From Ailurus styani (taxonomy: Eukaryota; Chordata; Mammalia; Carnivora; Ailuridae): DNA of 64,000 nucleotides. The notes under the pieces were generated by a model. The model worked only from the letters and a program-made list of their open reading frames with translations. It did no database searches and was not told the origin of the DNA. This document shows, piece after piece, positions 22,795 through 35,319 of this stretch; position 1 is the first letter of the stretch; each line of letters starts with the position of its first letter. The position numbers and the translations under genes were made by a program. The stretch is taken from assembly GCA_002007465.1 (NCBI GenBank), contig LNAC01000065.1:767929-831928 (forward strand), written 5' to 3'.

Positions 22795-24050
22795 CTCACT
22801 GCAACAGAATAAAATTAGAATTTGATATGGAATAACAACTGGGAAATCTCCAAATATTTGGAAACAAAACAACATGATTCTAAGTAATTTATGAGTCAAA
22901 GGAAAAAAGTATCTTAAAGTTACAAAATATTTTGAATTGCCTGAAGATGAAAAGGCTGTATTGGCATGTCTGAGATGCAACTATAGCAGTACTTTCAGTG
23001 TTCACAGCACTAAAGGCCTACATCAGACAGGACAAGTGCTCGCATATCAATGAGCTTAACCTTCACCTTAAGAAACTAGAAAAAGAAGAGAAGTGGATGC
23101 AAAAGTAAGCAGAAGAAAGGACACAGGAAAAGATCAAAGCAAAAATTGGTGGACTCAAAGCCAGAAAAACAGAGAATATACATGAAACCAAAGGCTGATT
23201 CTTTGGGAATATCGATGAAATTGAAAAACTGCTGGCCATACCAAACAGGCAAAAAAGGAAAGAGAAGGCCCAAATTACCACTATCAGAAACATGAGAGGT
23301 GTGACCGCTACAGAGTCCACAGGTATCAAAAGGATAATAAGGAAATATTACAGGGCGCCTGGGCGGCTCTGGGGGTTGAGCGACTGCCTGCAGCTCAGGT
23401 CATGATCCTGGAGTACCGGGATCGAGACCCACAATCGGCTTCCTGCTCTGCAGGGAGTCTGCTTCTCCCTCTGACCCTTTCCCCTCTCATGCTCACTCTC
23501 TCTCTCAAATTAAAAAAAAAACAAAACTTAAAAAAAAGAAATATTATAGACAACTTAATACCAATATTTACAACAATTAAGTGAAATAACAAATCTCATA
23601 AAAGATATTAACTACCACAGTTCACCAAAAAAAGAGGATAGGTCTGTATCTATTGAAGTAATTACATTTCTATTTAAAAATCTCTTCACAAAGGAAACTC
23701 CAGGGCCAGATAACGTCACTGGTGGATTCTACGAAGTGTTTAAAGGGAAATAATACCAATATCACATACGCTTTTCCAGAAAATAGGAGAAATAGAAGAA
23801 AAGGAAACACCTTAACTCACTTTCAAAGGCCACCATGAGTTTGATGCCAAAGCCAAGAAAAGATATCAAGGGGAAAAAAAGCCCAGACCCATATCGCTCA
23901 TAGAGGTAAATGAATGTATTAAATGCAATGTATTAAAAGGCTAATACATTATGGCCAAGTGGGATTTGTCCCCAGAATGTGAATCTAGTACCACATTCAA
24001 AATTCAGTTGATGTAATTCACTGTATGACCAGACTCGAAAGGAAAGAAAA
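22795..24050 (+). mobile_element. Old LINE-1 ORF2 fragment (reverse transcriptase region)
   Basis: The wording follows L1 ORF2 into the reverse transcriptase domain. The conceptual translation near 23700 gives ETPGPDNVTGGFYEVFKGK, close to the L1 'PGPDGFT-EFYQ' stretch. Stops and frameshifts abound. One SINE (23353-23535) interrupts it. Confidence 0.75.
23353..23535 (+). mobile_element. SINEC
   Basis: A full copy lies inside the L1 fragment, with an imperfect TSD of the type agaaatatta on both sides. Confidence 0.9.
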
Positions 24051-25730
24051 CCAGGAAGTCACAGAATGACTGGGAATTCTGGAGATGCAGATCTAGAAAA
24101 ACATGAGCAGAAACAACAACAACAAAAAATGCAGGGCAGCAGAACCACAGCTGGCATCACACTCTAACCACAATCTGTTGTGGGCACTCTGCCTCTGCCA
24201 GGTCACTGGACATGGGGGTGGGCACCATGGCTAATCCATCACTGGGGGCTGGAAGTTGCTGCTGCTAACTCTGCTTCCATCAGAATGCATTTTCCACCAC
24301 CCCTGCTTCTTTGAATGGCTGGTTCCAGCTTTGAAGACCCAGGAGTGAGGTTCTCATTGGCCAAGCTGTCAAGAAGACTGGTAAAGACAAGGTTAACAGA
24401 AGAGGTTCTTAGTTGCCAACAATGGAATCCATGCCACCAACTTCATGCAGCTGAGGTCTTAGTAAGACAGACTAAATAGCTCACAGAATCATTGGGATTG
24501 TTGAAAACCAGGCTATGAATCGAGCTTTCAGGAAAATACCTGCAATGACACAGGGCCCGGTAAGGGAGATCCTGCCCCAGTTGAGATCAGGAAGGTGCCA
24601 TGCTTGCCCCTGATCCTGAAAAGTGCTCCCTCTACTTCCCCAGAAGTACCAGCCAGAATGATGTTCTATGCCCAGACAATTTCTGTAGCCCACTTCTGAA
24701 TCAGACTGGTGTATCTGTTTGACAGAATCCAGATTATATCCATATTAAGTGGCAAGGGAGGCTAGGAAATGAAGCGGTTTTATTTGGTTTTTACCATAAA
24801 TAAAATGTGAAGAAGGTTTGTAAGGGATCTGAGAGCCATGACTGAGTGCTGGGTTTTTTGTCCCCCTGTGAGAAGTGACTCTGCCTCCTATCCAGAGGGA
24901 AGGAACTTCCCTCCTTCATGCGGAGGGAAGTTCCTAAAGCTCAGGAAGGTAGTTCAGCTGCTCAACTTCCAAAAGTGACCAATGGAAAACCACTAGAGAA
25001 AACTGCTTCTATTACTTCCATTTTACAGATTGGAAACTGAGCTTCCCAGACATTTGGTAACTTGTGCAAGATCACAGTTTGAAGAACAAACATTGGCCAA
25101 ACCCTTATAGATGTCACCTCCCTTAGTCTTCACAACTCTCCGTGTTAGTTACGATCACCCCATTTTGTATAAGAAAAACAATGAGGACTATGGAAATCAA
25201 TTAAGAAGCTAAAAGTCCTACGGTGTGACCTTGCTGTGATCTGCCTTCTTATCCCACCACCTTATCCCAGTACCGAGGTGTTATATGACAACAGAATTCT
25301 CCAGGCTTCTGGGTGTAGGTGTGTAGCTGCATGTGTGTGTGTGTCCTTACTTGTCCTTATCTTGTCCTGCACCAAGGTCAATGTTCATTGGATAAACTTG
25401 GGTTTCTCTGTCATTATGTCTCATATTTTCTTACACTAACTCAGGTATATTCTAGAGTCTCTTGGGGTGCTGAGCCTCTGGGCCCCACTAGCTCTAATGT
25501 TCTAAGAAATAAAGGGCAATGGGATGGAGCATGGGATGGTCTGGGATCTGTAGCCATGTCAGTGTGCAAATCATTTATTTGTATGCAAATTATTCCAAGG
25601 AAATGGTGTTTGGGATCCCTGGGTTAATCTTTCTCTCCTGTAAATGATGCAAAATATTTTTGGTTCATGTGACCCTCTGTGGCTAGACTGAAACAGTAAA
25701 AATAGACTTTAAAAAATAGTCTTTTTTTTT
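24051..25730. other. Intergenic DNA, unassigned
   Basis: The part at 24110-24740 has moderate GC and may be an old LTR or DNA-transposon remnant, but I cannot name it. Forward MIR traces lie at 25010-25070 and 25100-25215. No gene is recognised. Confidence 0.4.
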
Positions 25731-25734
25731 AGAC

Positions 25735-25970
25735 AGAATTTATTTTTTAAAGCAGTTTTAGGGACACAGCAAAATTGAGCAGATTTTGCAGGAACCCCTT
25801 GGTGCAGCACATGCATAGCCTCCCCCATTGTTGACATCCCCCACTGAGGGGTACATTTGTGTAACACTGATAAACCTATGTTGACACATCAGTGTCACCC
25901 AAAATACAGTTTCCCCTAGGGTCATTCTTGGTGATGTTCCCAATAAGATCAACTTAAAGAGATCCACATG
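25735..25970 (-). mobile_element. L1M-class 3' UTR-like fragment
   Basis: The phrases ggacacagcaaaattgagca, acatgcatagcctcccccat and tgttgacacatcagtgtcac are a familiar old L1-associated sequence in reverse. Confidence 0.5.
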
Positions 25971-25988
25971 AAAACACATTATAATTTA

Positions 25989-26200
25989 TCTTTTTTTTTT
26001 TTAAAGATTTTATTTATTCATTTGACACAGAGAGAGAGATTACAAGTAGGCAGAGAGGCAGGCAGAGAGAGAGGAGAGAGGAGGAAGCAGGCTCCCTGCT
26101 GAGCAGAGAGCCCGATGTGGGCCTCGATCTCAGGACCCTGGGATCATGACCTGAGCCGAAGGCAGCGGCTTTAACCCACTGAGCCACCCAGGCGCCCAAA
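25989..26200 (-). mobile_element. SINEC (young subfamily), 18-base TSD
   Basis: A full reverse copy lies between perfect 18-base repeats (aaaacacattataattta) at 25971-25988 and 26201-26218. Confidence 0.95.
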
Positions 26201-27917
26201 AAAACACATTATAATTTAAATGTTGAAAGTTAAAAGCAAGGAGAGAATATTGAAAGCAGCAAGAGAAAAACAACTTTTATGTGCAAGGGAACCTCCACAA
26301 AACTATCAGCAGATTATTTGGAGAAACTTTACAGGCCAGAAAGCAGTGGCCTGCAATATATTCGAAGTGCTGAAAGAAAGAACTTCCAATCATGAATACT
26401 CTACCTGGCCAAGTTATCATTAAGAATTGGAGGAAAGAGTTTTTTCAGACAAGCAAAGGATAAAGGAGTTCACCATTACTAGGCGGGCCTTATAAAAAAT
26501 GTTAAAGGATTTATTTTAAACTGAAAAGAAAGGGTATTAATTAATCACAAGTAAACTTATGAAAGAATAAATCTCACTGGAAAGGTAAATATATAGTAAA
26601 GGTAGTGGATTAATCACTTATAATGCTAATACAAAGGTTAAAAGACAAAAGTAGTAAAAATAACTATAATTTTAATAATTAGTTAAGGGACACACAAGAT
26701 AAAAAGATGTAAAATGTGACATCAAAAACATAAAATGGGGGGACAGTAAAAATGCTGAGCTTTAGAATGGGATCAGACTTAAGTTATTATCAACTTAAAA
26801 CAGACTATTATATTTATAAGCTGTTATATATAAGCCTCATGGTAATCACAAAGCAAAAACCTATAGTAAATACACAAAAGGTGAAGAGAAAGGATTCTAA
26901 GTAAACCACTAAAGAAAGTCATCAAACCACAAAGGAAGAGAGCAAGAGAAGAAAGGAGCTAAGAGGAACTACAAAAAGAGCTTATAAGCAATTAACAATA
27001 TGGCAATAAGTACATACCTGTCAATAATTATTTTAAATGTAAGTGGACTAAATTTTCCAACCAAATGACAGAGTGGTTATGTCAAAAAAACAAGCCTCAT
27101 CTATATGCTACCTATAAGATACACACTTTAGATGTAAAGATACATATGGGCTGAAAGTGAAGGGATGGAAAAAGGTATTTCATGCAAATGGAAACCAAAA
27201 GAAAATTGAAGAAGTTACACTTAAACCAGACAAAATAGCCTTTAAAACAGAACTCTAATAAGAGACCAAGATGGGTGTTATAGTGATAAAGGGGTCAAAC
27301 CAACAATATTTACAACCGACATTTGTAAATATTTGTGCACCCAACATGGGAGCACCTAAATATATGAAGTGAACATTATCAGACCTTAAAGGAGAAATAG
27401 ACAGCAATACATAATAGTAGGTGATTTTAATACCCTACTTACATCAGTGGATAGATCACTCAGACAAAAAAATCAATTAGGAAACATTAGCCTTAAATGA
27501 CATGTAAGACCAGATGTACTGACAGATGATATACAGAACATTGCATCCAAACACAACAGAATACATATTCTTCTTGAGTGCTCATGAAACATTTTCCCAG
27601 ATAGATCATATGTTAGGCCAGAAAACAAATCTTAATACATTTAAGAGGACTGAAATCATATGAAACATTTTTTTTACCACAATGTATGAAACTAGAAAAT
27701 AATTACATGCAGAAAACTGGAAAATTCATAAATATGTTGCGATTAAACACAAGTTACTGAACAACCAATGGGTCAAAGAAGAAAGCAAAGGAGAAATTAA
27801 AAAATAATCTTAAGATAAACAAAAATAGAACTATACCAAAATTTGTGGGATGCAGCAAAAGCAGTTTTAAGAGGGAAGTTCTAAGTGATAAGTGACTACC
27901 TCAAGAAAAAAGAAGTC

Positions 27918-28112
27918 ATTTTTTAAAAGATTTTTTTATTATTACTTATTTGAGAGAGTGTGCCTGCATGCACATGCAAGTGGGGGATGGGCAGAGGGAA
28001 AGGGAGAAACACACTCCCCCACTGAATGGGGAGCAGAGGTGGGGCTCCAATCCCCTGAATTCATGTCATAAGCTGAAACCAAGAGTTGCACACTCAACCT
28101 ACTGAGCCACCT
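27918..28112 (-). mobile_element. SINEC, diverged
   Basis: An old, mutated reverse copy is flanked by agaaaaaagaagtc-like repeats at 27904-27917 and 28113-28128. Confidence 0.8.
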
Positions 28113-28428
28113 AGAAAAAAGAAAAGTCTTAAATAACCTACCTTTGTATGTCAAGGAACTAGAAACAGAAGAACAAATGAAGCCCAAGTGAGTAGGAGGG
28201 AAATAACAACACTAGAGCAGAAATAAATAAAATAGAAACTAAGAAGACAATAGAAAAGATCAGTGAAACTAAGCTGGTTTTTTGAAAAGATAAACAAAAT
28301 TGATAAGCTTATAGCTAGACTCACCAAGAAAAAAAGAGAGACGACTCAAATAAACAAAATAAGATTCGAAAGAGAAGATGTTACAACTGATACCACAGAA
28401 ATACTAAAGGATCATAAGAGATGACTAT

Positions 28429-28628
28429 GGGGCACCTGGGTGGCTCAGTGGATTAAAGCCTCTGCCTTCGGCTCAGGTCATGATCTCAGGGTCCTGGGAT
28501 GGAGGCCCACATCGGGCTCCCTGCTCGGCAAGGAGCCTGCTTTCCCTCTCTCTCTGCCTGCCTCTCAGCCTACTTGTGATCTCTCTCTCTCTCTCTGTCA
28601 AATAAATTAATAAAATCTTTAAAAAAAA
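28429..28628 (+). mobile_element. SINEC
   Basis: A full-length copy lies inside L1 ORF2, with an A-rich tail and a weak TSD. Confidence 0.92.
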
Positions 28629-28892
28629 TTAAGAGAATGAAGACGATGAAGATTTACAGACAAACAAACTGGATAATCTAGAAGAAATGGATAAATTCCT
28701 AGAAACATACAACCTACCAAGACTGAATCATGATGAAATTAAAAGATTTGAACACACCAATGACTAATAAGGAAATTGAACCAGTAATCAAAAACCTCCC
28801 AACAAATAAAAGCCCAGCAGCAGATGGAGTCACTGGAAAATTCCACCAAACATTCAGAACATTCTCAAACTCTTTCAAAAAATAGAAGGCGG

Positions 28893-28977
28893 GGGGCGCC
28901 TGGGTGGCTCAGTGGGTTAAAGCCTCTGCTTTCGGCCCAGGTCATGATCTCAGGGTCCTGGGATCGAGGCCCGCATC
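28893..28977 (+). mobile_element. SINEC head half, broken at ambiguous base
   Basis: The young-type head runs to ggcccgcatc, then an N at 28978; the CT-rich half and tail are missing. Confidence 0.9.
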
Positions 28978-28978
28978 N
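28978..28978. other. Ambiguous base (N), probable assembly join
   Basis: This single unresolved base is the only one I noticed. It sits exactly where one SINE copy stops and another starts. Confidence 0.95.
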
Positions 28979-29183
28979 GGGGCGCGCGCCTGCATGGTTC
29001 AGTTGGTTGAGTGACTGACTCTTGGTTTCGGATTGGGTCATGATCTCAGGGTCATGAGATTGAGCCCAATGGGGGCTCTGCACTCACTGGAGTGGAACCT
29101 ACTTAAGATTCTCTGTCCCTCTTCCTTTCTCCCTCCTCCTCTCATACTCTCTAAAAACAAACAAACAAACAAACAAAAACAAA
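28979..29183 (+). mobile_element. SINEC, older subfamily
   Basis: An older type copy (gttgagtgactgactcttgg; cctacttaagattctctgtc) ends in an (AAAC)n tail, after which L1 text resumes. Confidence 0.85.
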
Positions 29184-29213
29184 GGAAGGAATTCTTCTAA
29201 ACTTATTTTATGA

Positions 29214-29327
<114 letters not shown>

Positions 29328-29506
29328 TGAATTCAATAATATATTAAAAGGACCATACACCATGATCAAGTGGGATTATTTCAGGGATGAGGATAGTTCA
29401 GTATCTGCAAATCAGTCGTTGTGATACAGCACATTAACAAAATGAAGGATAAAAACCATATGATCATCTCAATAGATGCAGAAAACTCATTTGACAAAAT
29501 TCAACA

Positions 29507-29694
29507 TTTTTTTTAAGATTTTATCTATTTATTTAAGAGAGAGAGAGAGCACAAGCGGGGGCAGGGGGTAGAGACAGGGGGAGAAGCAAGCTCCCCGCTG
29601 ATCAGGGAGCCCAACACAGCCTGATCCCAGGATCCCAAGATCATCACCTGAGCGAAAGGCAGACAGTCAACAGACTGAGCCACCCAGGTGCCCC
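29507..29694 (-). mobile_element. SINEC
   Basis: A reverse copy ends in gccacccaggtgcccc within L1 ORF2. Confidence 0.88.
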
Positions 29695-30211
29695 TGACAT
29701 CTACTTACGATAAAAATTCTCAACCAAGAGTGGGTATAGGGAGAACGTATCTCAACATAATAAGGGCCATATGTGATATGCCCGCAGCTTCACACTCAGT
29801 GGTGAAAAGTTGAAAGTCTTTCCTCTAAGGTCAGGAACAAGACAAGGATGCCTACTCTTGACACTTTTATTCAACATGGTATTGGAAGCCCTAGCTACAG
29901 CAAATAGACAAGAATAAAAAAAAGGCATCCAAATTGGAAAGGAATAAGTAAAACTGTCAGTATTTGCAGACGACATGATATTTTATAGAGAAAATCCTAA
30001 AGACTCCATCAAAAAACTGTTAGAACTAATAAGTGAACCCAGTACAGTTGCAGGATACAAAAGCAATATAAAAACATCTGTTGCATTTCTACACACTAAG
30101 AAACTATCAGAGAAATTAAGAAAAACCCATTTACAATCGTATCAAAAAGAACAAAATACCTAAGAGTAAATTTAACCAAAGAGACAAAAGACTTGTATAT
30201 TGAAAACTATA

Positions 30212-30403
30212 GGGCACCTGGGTGGCTCAGTGGGTTAAGCCTCTGCCTTTGGCTCAGGTCATGATCCCAGGGTCCTGGGATCGAGCCCCGAATCGGGCTC
30301 TCTGCTCAGAGGGGAGCCTGCTTCCTCCTGTCTCTCTGCCTGCCTCTCTGCCTACTTGTGATCTCTCTCTGTCAAATAAATAAATAAAATCTTAAAAAAA
30401 AGA
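30212..30403 (+). mobile_element. SINEC, TSD
   Basis: A full copy has a 10-base TSD (gaaaactata) at 30202-30211 and 30404-30413. Confidence 0.92.
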
Positions 30404-31250
30404 GAAAACTATAAGACATTAGTAAAAGAAATTGAAGAAGACACAAATAAATGGAAAGATCTTCTGTGCTCATGGACTGGAGAAATCAATATTGGTAAAA
30501 GCAGTCTGAAAATTTAATGCAATCCCTACCAAAATTCCAATTGCATTTTTCACAGAAATAGAACAAACAATCCTAAAATGTGTAAGGAGCCCCAAAAGAC
30601 CCTAAGTAGCCAAAAAAATCTTGAGAAAGAAGAACAAAGCTGGAGGTATCACACACCCTGATTTCAAACTATATTACAAAGCTATAGTAATTGAAACAGT
30701 ATGGTATTGGCATAAAACACCAGATTAAAAGAACAGAATAGAGAACCAAGAAGTAAACCCATGTATACATGATCAATTAACTTACAACAACGGAGTCAAA
30801 AATACACAGTGGGGAAAAGAAAGTCTCTTTAATAAATGGTGCTGGGAAAACTGGACAGCCACATGTAAAACCACTATCTTGACCACTATCTTACAATATA
30901 CACAAAAAAATCATTCAAATTGGATTAGTGACTTGAATGCAAGACATGAAAGCATAAAACTCCTAGAAGGAAATAGAGTCAGTAAGCCCCTCGACATAGC
31001 TCTTGAAGGTGATCTTCTGAATCTGACATCAAAAGTAAAATAAATAAGTAGGACTACATCATACTAAGAAACTTATGCACAGCAACAGAACGCATCAAAA
31101 AATGAGAAGGCAACCTACAGAGTGGGAAGAAATATTGACAAATCCTATGTTTGCTAAAGGGCTAATATCCAAAATCTATAAAGAACTCATTTAGCTCAAC
31201 AGCAAAAAACAATCCCATTTAAAGATAGACAGACGTTAACACCCCCCCAA

Positions 31251-31457
31251 TTTTTTTTTTTTAAAGATTTTATTTATTCATTTGACACAGAGAGAGAGAT
31301 TACAAGTAGGCAGAGAGGCAGGCAGAGAGAGAGGAGAGAGGAGGAAGCAGGCTCCCTGCTGAGCAGAGAGCCCGATGTGGGCCTCGATCCCAGGACCCTG
31401 AGATCATGACCTGAGCCGAAGGCAGCGGCTTTAACCCACTGAGCCACCCAGGCGCCC
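31251..31457 (-). mobile_element. SINEC (young subfamily), TSD
   Basis: A reverse full copy has flanks aacacccccccaa (31238-31250) and aacaccccccaaa (from 31458). Its body is nearly identical to the copies at 25989 and 32571. Confidence 0.93.
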
Positions 31458-32190
31458 AACACCCCCCAAATTTTTTAAAAATAGCCAGAAGTTCTGGATA
31501 GATATTTTCCCAAAGAGGACAAACAGATGGCCAACAGACATGTGAGAAGATGTTCAGCATCACTAATAATCAGGGAAATGCAAATCAAAATCTCAATGAG
31601 GTGTCCCCTCATTCCTGTCAGAATGGCTATTATAAAAATGTAAGAGATTATTGGCAAGGATGTGGAGAAGAGGGAACCCTTGTGCACTGTTCATGGGAAT
31701 GTAACCTGGTGCAGCCACAATAGAAAACAGGATGGAGGGTCCTCAAAAAATTAAAAATAGGACTACCGCATGATCCAGGAATTCCAATTCTGGGTATTTA
31801 TCTGGAGGAAATGAAAACACTAATTCAAAAGGATATCTGTACCCATGTTCACTGTATTATCTGTAATAGTCAAGATATGGAAACAACCCAAGTGTCCACT
31901 GATGAATGAATGGATAAAGACATGGTGTTATATATATATAATGGGATAGTATTCAGCCATAAAAAATGAAATCTTGTCATTTATGATGACATGGATGGAC
32001 AAAGAGGGCTTATGTTAAGTGAAATGAGCCAAAGAAAGACAAATACTCTATGATCTTTTTTATATGTGGAGCCTAAAAAAATAAGAATAAAAATAAAACA
32101 AGCTTATAGAGAGAACAGACTGGTGGCTGTCAGAAGTGGTGGATGGAGGTGGAAGAAATGGGCAAAGGGAGTAAAAAAGAGAAAAAAAAA

Positions 32191-32554
32191 CCCAAGTAAA
32201 TCCAGCCATAGTTATAAACAAAGACAGTGCCCATCTTCTATTTTACTACTTTTAACTTCAAATCTACTGTTGCATTCTCAGTGTTATGAGCATGTATCTT
32301 TCCATGTTGTCTAAATTGAACTTCAATATTTTGTAATTAAAACAAAGAATTATTTATATTTTTATACATATAGCATACCATACACTGATAATCAATATAA
32401 AATAGTACTTTAGGTCATTTCTGAGTTCCTAAAAAGGCTCATCATTAAATACATTGGATTGTGCTCTGCAGGAATCATGTTATGGGGTCTGGAAAGAAAT
32501 TAAATGTTTTAATGGAATGTGGTAGATGTAATGTAGTCCCTTAAATCAGTTATT
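32191..32554. other. Intergenic AT-rich DNA
   Basis: It follows the L1 3' end; nothing specific is seen. Confidence 0.5.
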
Positions 32555-32570
32555 ACAAAAATACCTTTTA

Positions 32571-32790
32571 TTTTTTATTTTTATTTTTATTTTTTAAAGA
32601 TTTTATTTATTCATTTGACACAGAGAGAGAGATTACAAGTAGGCAGAGAGGCAGGCAGAGAGAGAGGAGAGAGGAGGAAGCAGGCTCCCTGCTGAGCAGG
32701 GAGCCCGATGTGGGCCTCGATCCCAGGACCCTGAGATCATGACCTGAGCCGAAGGCAGCGGCTTTAACCCACTGAGCTACCCAGGCGCCC
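32571..32790 (-). mobile_element. SINEC (young subfamily), 16-base TSD
   Basis: A reverse full copy has a perfect TSD (acaaaaatacctttta) at 32555-32570 and 32791-32806. Confidence 0.95.
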
Positions 32791-32983
32791 ACAAAAATAC
32801 CTTTTAAAAAAATGCTTTGAAACTAGTAGAAATTATTGGTGCTGAGAATACATTTGATTAGAAAAAAATCCCATCTGTTTTCAAGTGTAAACTTCTAAAC
32901 AGATACACTTTTCACAGACTCTGAGTTATGATTAAATATATAATTGGGCTGACATAGTTTAGCAATTGAGGTAGAATCTGCAT

Positions 32984-33012
32984 AAAAAAAGAAAGAAAGA
33001 AAAAGAAAGAAA

Positions 33013-33088
<76 letters not shown>

Positions 33089-33102
33089 GGAAGAAAAAGA
33101 GG
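32984..33102 (+). repeat. (GAAA)n microsatellite
   Basis: About 110 bases of GAAA/AAGA units lie directly left of LTR-like copy B. Confidence 0.96.
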
Positions 33103-33440
33103 AATCTTGCAAGGTCAGTGAAAACCTCCCCGTCTGGTATCTGACCACCCTCAATATCTGGACAAATCCCCGTCCCTCACCCTGGTCTGCCTTCAGCGAG
33201 AACCCTGTCACATCTGTCCAGCAAGGATCCTCCTCACTCCTGCTGTGTGCTCTTAGTAATTCTCTACGCACTGCCCCTGACCCAGCTTCTTGGCTATAAA
33301 TTCCCCCTTGTCCTTGAATTCAGAGTTGAGCCTAATCTTTCTCTCCTACAACAAAACCCCATTGTAGTAGCACCCCTAAAACAAAGTCTTATGGTCTTTA
33401 AGAAGTGTCAAGATCTTTTTTTAACATTGTTTGTTCCCCC
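33103..33440 (+). mobile_element. LTR-like element, copy B (ERV class I type inferred)
   Basis: The sequence contains a TATA-box-like ctataaattccccc at 33294, followed about 70 bases later by a degenerate polyadenylation region (ctaaaacaaagtctt). It shares ordered phrases with the minus-strand copy at 10390-10830. No coding sequence is attached. A solo LTR is the best reading; the left end is obscured by the microsatellite. Confidence 0.55.
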
Positions 33441-34879
33441 AATGAATTATTATAAGCCATGAAAATGAAGGAACTACAGTTGCATGCATAGCTGTGGATG
33501 AATCTTGTTGAGTCAAAATAGCAAGTCCTAGAAAACAAGATACAGTATAGCATTAATAAAGGTCCAAACACAAGTACATAAAACTAAATAAAATAATAAT
33601 GTTTAGGCATATATATTATATATAAATATAATATATATGTAAAACTTCTTTCAAGTGTCTGTATATATCATTTCCAAGGAAATGCTAAACCTTAATAATC
33701 AGAATAGTGTTTCGTGTGAAGCAGAGGGAAAAAGCTCTAGGGAAGGACCACATAGGGAGATGTAGGTGCCTGGGGTTAGATGGTGGGATCCTGGGTGTTT
33801 ATTATATTGTGAACAAACACAGAAATACATGTGGTGGCAAGAAGACTCCCTGGAGATGAAGGGCATGCAGGCAGAGAGCTGAAGGATGAATTGGAGTTAC
33901 CTGCAGTCAGGCTGTGCCAAGGACAAAGGTCAGAGTGCACAAAGGCCTGTGTCGGAGAGAGAGCTTGATTCTCCGGAGCTGCTCAGAGGGTCTCCGTTGG
34001 GCCTGGCCCAGAGCAACAGAACACTGCAGAACAGTGAGACTGAAGGGCAGGAGTCAGAGTCAGCTAAGAAGTGGGAAACCATCCTGTAGGCCATGGGATA
34101 CCCTGACGTGGGGGGGGAGGTGGGACAGACGACGACACTGACTTCATGAAGACAGCTCTGGCAGTACTGGGGAAGTACTTGGGCTGTCCCCAAGCAGCCT
34201 AACCACTGTCTGCCCGGCCAGCTTCATCTTACCACCTTTGGCTACGCTCCAGTTAGGCTATAGGCTCTGGGCTGGGGTAGGCAGCTAGCCGGGTGACCCT
34301 CCTGCCTCCCCCTCCCTCCCACCCACCCCTGTCTCCAGGAGCTAATTCGTGTAAACACCTTCACCGGGAAACATTCCCAGGCTGCCCTTCCCAGTCCGGG
34401 CAAGGAGCCCCAGAACCTCCAGAACATTTCCCTCACGGGTTTGAATTGTCTTCACCTGTCTGTGTGCTTGTGACATGGGGGCACTGCATTTAGGCTCTTC
34501 GGTGCCTGGCACGGAGAGGATTGGGGTCAGACCAAATGACTGTGGAAGGGGACGGGAGTCAACCCCGGGAGCCCAGAGGGGGACACCCAGACCAGGAACT
34601 TTCAATTTCCCCGAGGAAGCACAGATGCTTGGAAGCGCCCTCTGGGCCTCGGCTCTGGCCACGCCCTCTCGTTATCTCTGGGCTCCGGCTGGCGGGGAAG
34701 CCGCCCACCCCTAGCTCTAGAGTAACCCGCAGAGCAGAGAGGCTCACCTCCCGGCGCCTCGCGTGGGCGGGGAAGGCCCCGTGAAGCAGGTGCAGAATGA
34801 AATCGGAATTTAGATGAGTTGAAGCCTGCTCTTTAAGAATGAAGTGTGGACATGTGTCTAAGGCAGAGGCTATTAAACC
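33441..34879. other. Intergenic DNA upstream of the SPSB4 island
   Basis: The first part is AT-rich (TA-rich patch 33605-33650); GC climbs from about 34.2 kb toward the island. No repeat or exon is recognised. Distal promoter elements may lie at 34.5-34.88 kb. Confidence 0.5.
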
Positions 34880-35319
34880 ATCCTCTTTCCCTGGCGGCGA
34901 CTTCCCACGTGCGTTGGGAAGAAACACCAAAGCTGCCGAGTGACCGTGGGTGTCTCCTCCCTCTCGGGGGCACCCACCCCGGGGCTCCCCGCGCGCTTGA
35001 ATGAATGGGGGAGGACCCGTGCACATGAATGAGTGCGGGAGTGAGGGAGTGCGCGGGCCAGCGGGCGGGGGAATGGCGACCGCGCCGACTCGGCACAGGG
35101 GCGCGGGCGCGGGCTCCACTTCCCTCTCCCGCCAGCTGGTGGCCTAGGGAAGGTGGCGGCGCCGGCAGCGGCCCGAGCTGGGACGGGCCGGGGCGCGGGA
35201 TGGTGGGGGAAGGGGCGTTCCCGGCGGCCGCGCCTTCCGCGGCTATTGGATTAGTGGCCTTCAGGGATGAGCTCAGCCGGATCGGCTTTCAGCGGCAGCC
35301 TCCGGGCCGGCCGGGAAGG

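Noticed and set aside
32912..33271. Minus-strand frame rich in Phe/Leu/Ser
   Set aside because: It is the translation of the GAAA microsatellite and part of the LTR-like copy.
34559..35119. 186-codon minus-strand frame left of the island
   Set aside because: GC-driven open frame with no family resemblance; at most it could fall in a divergent non-coding transcript.
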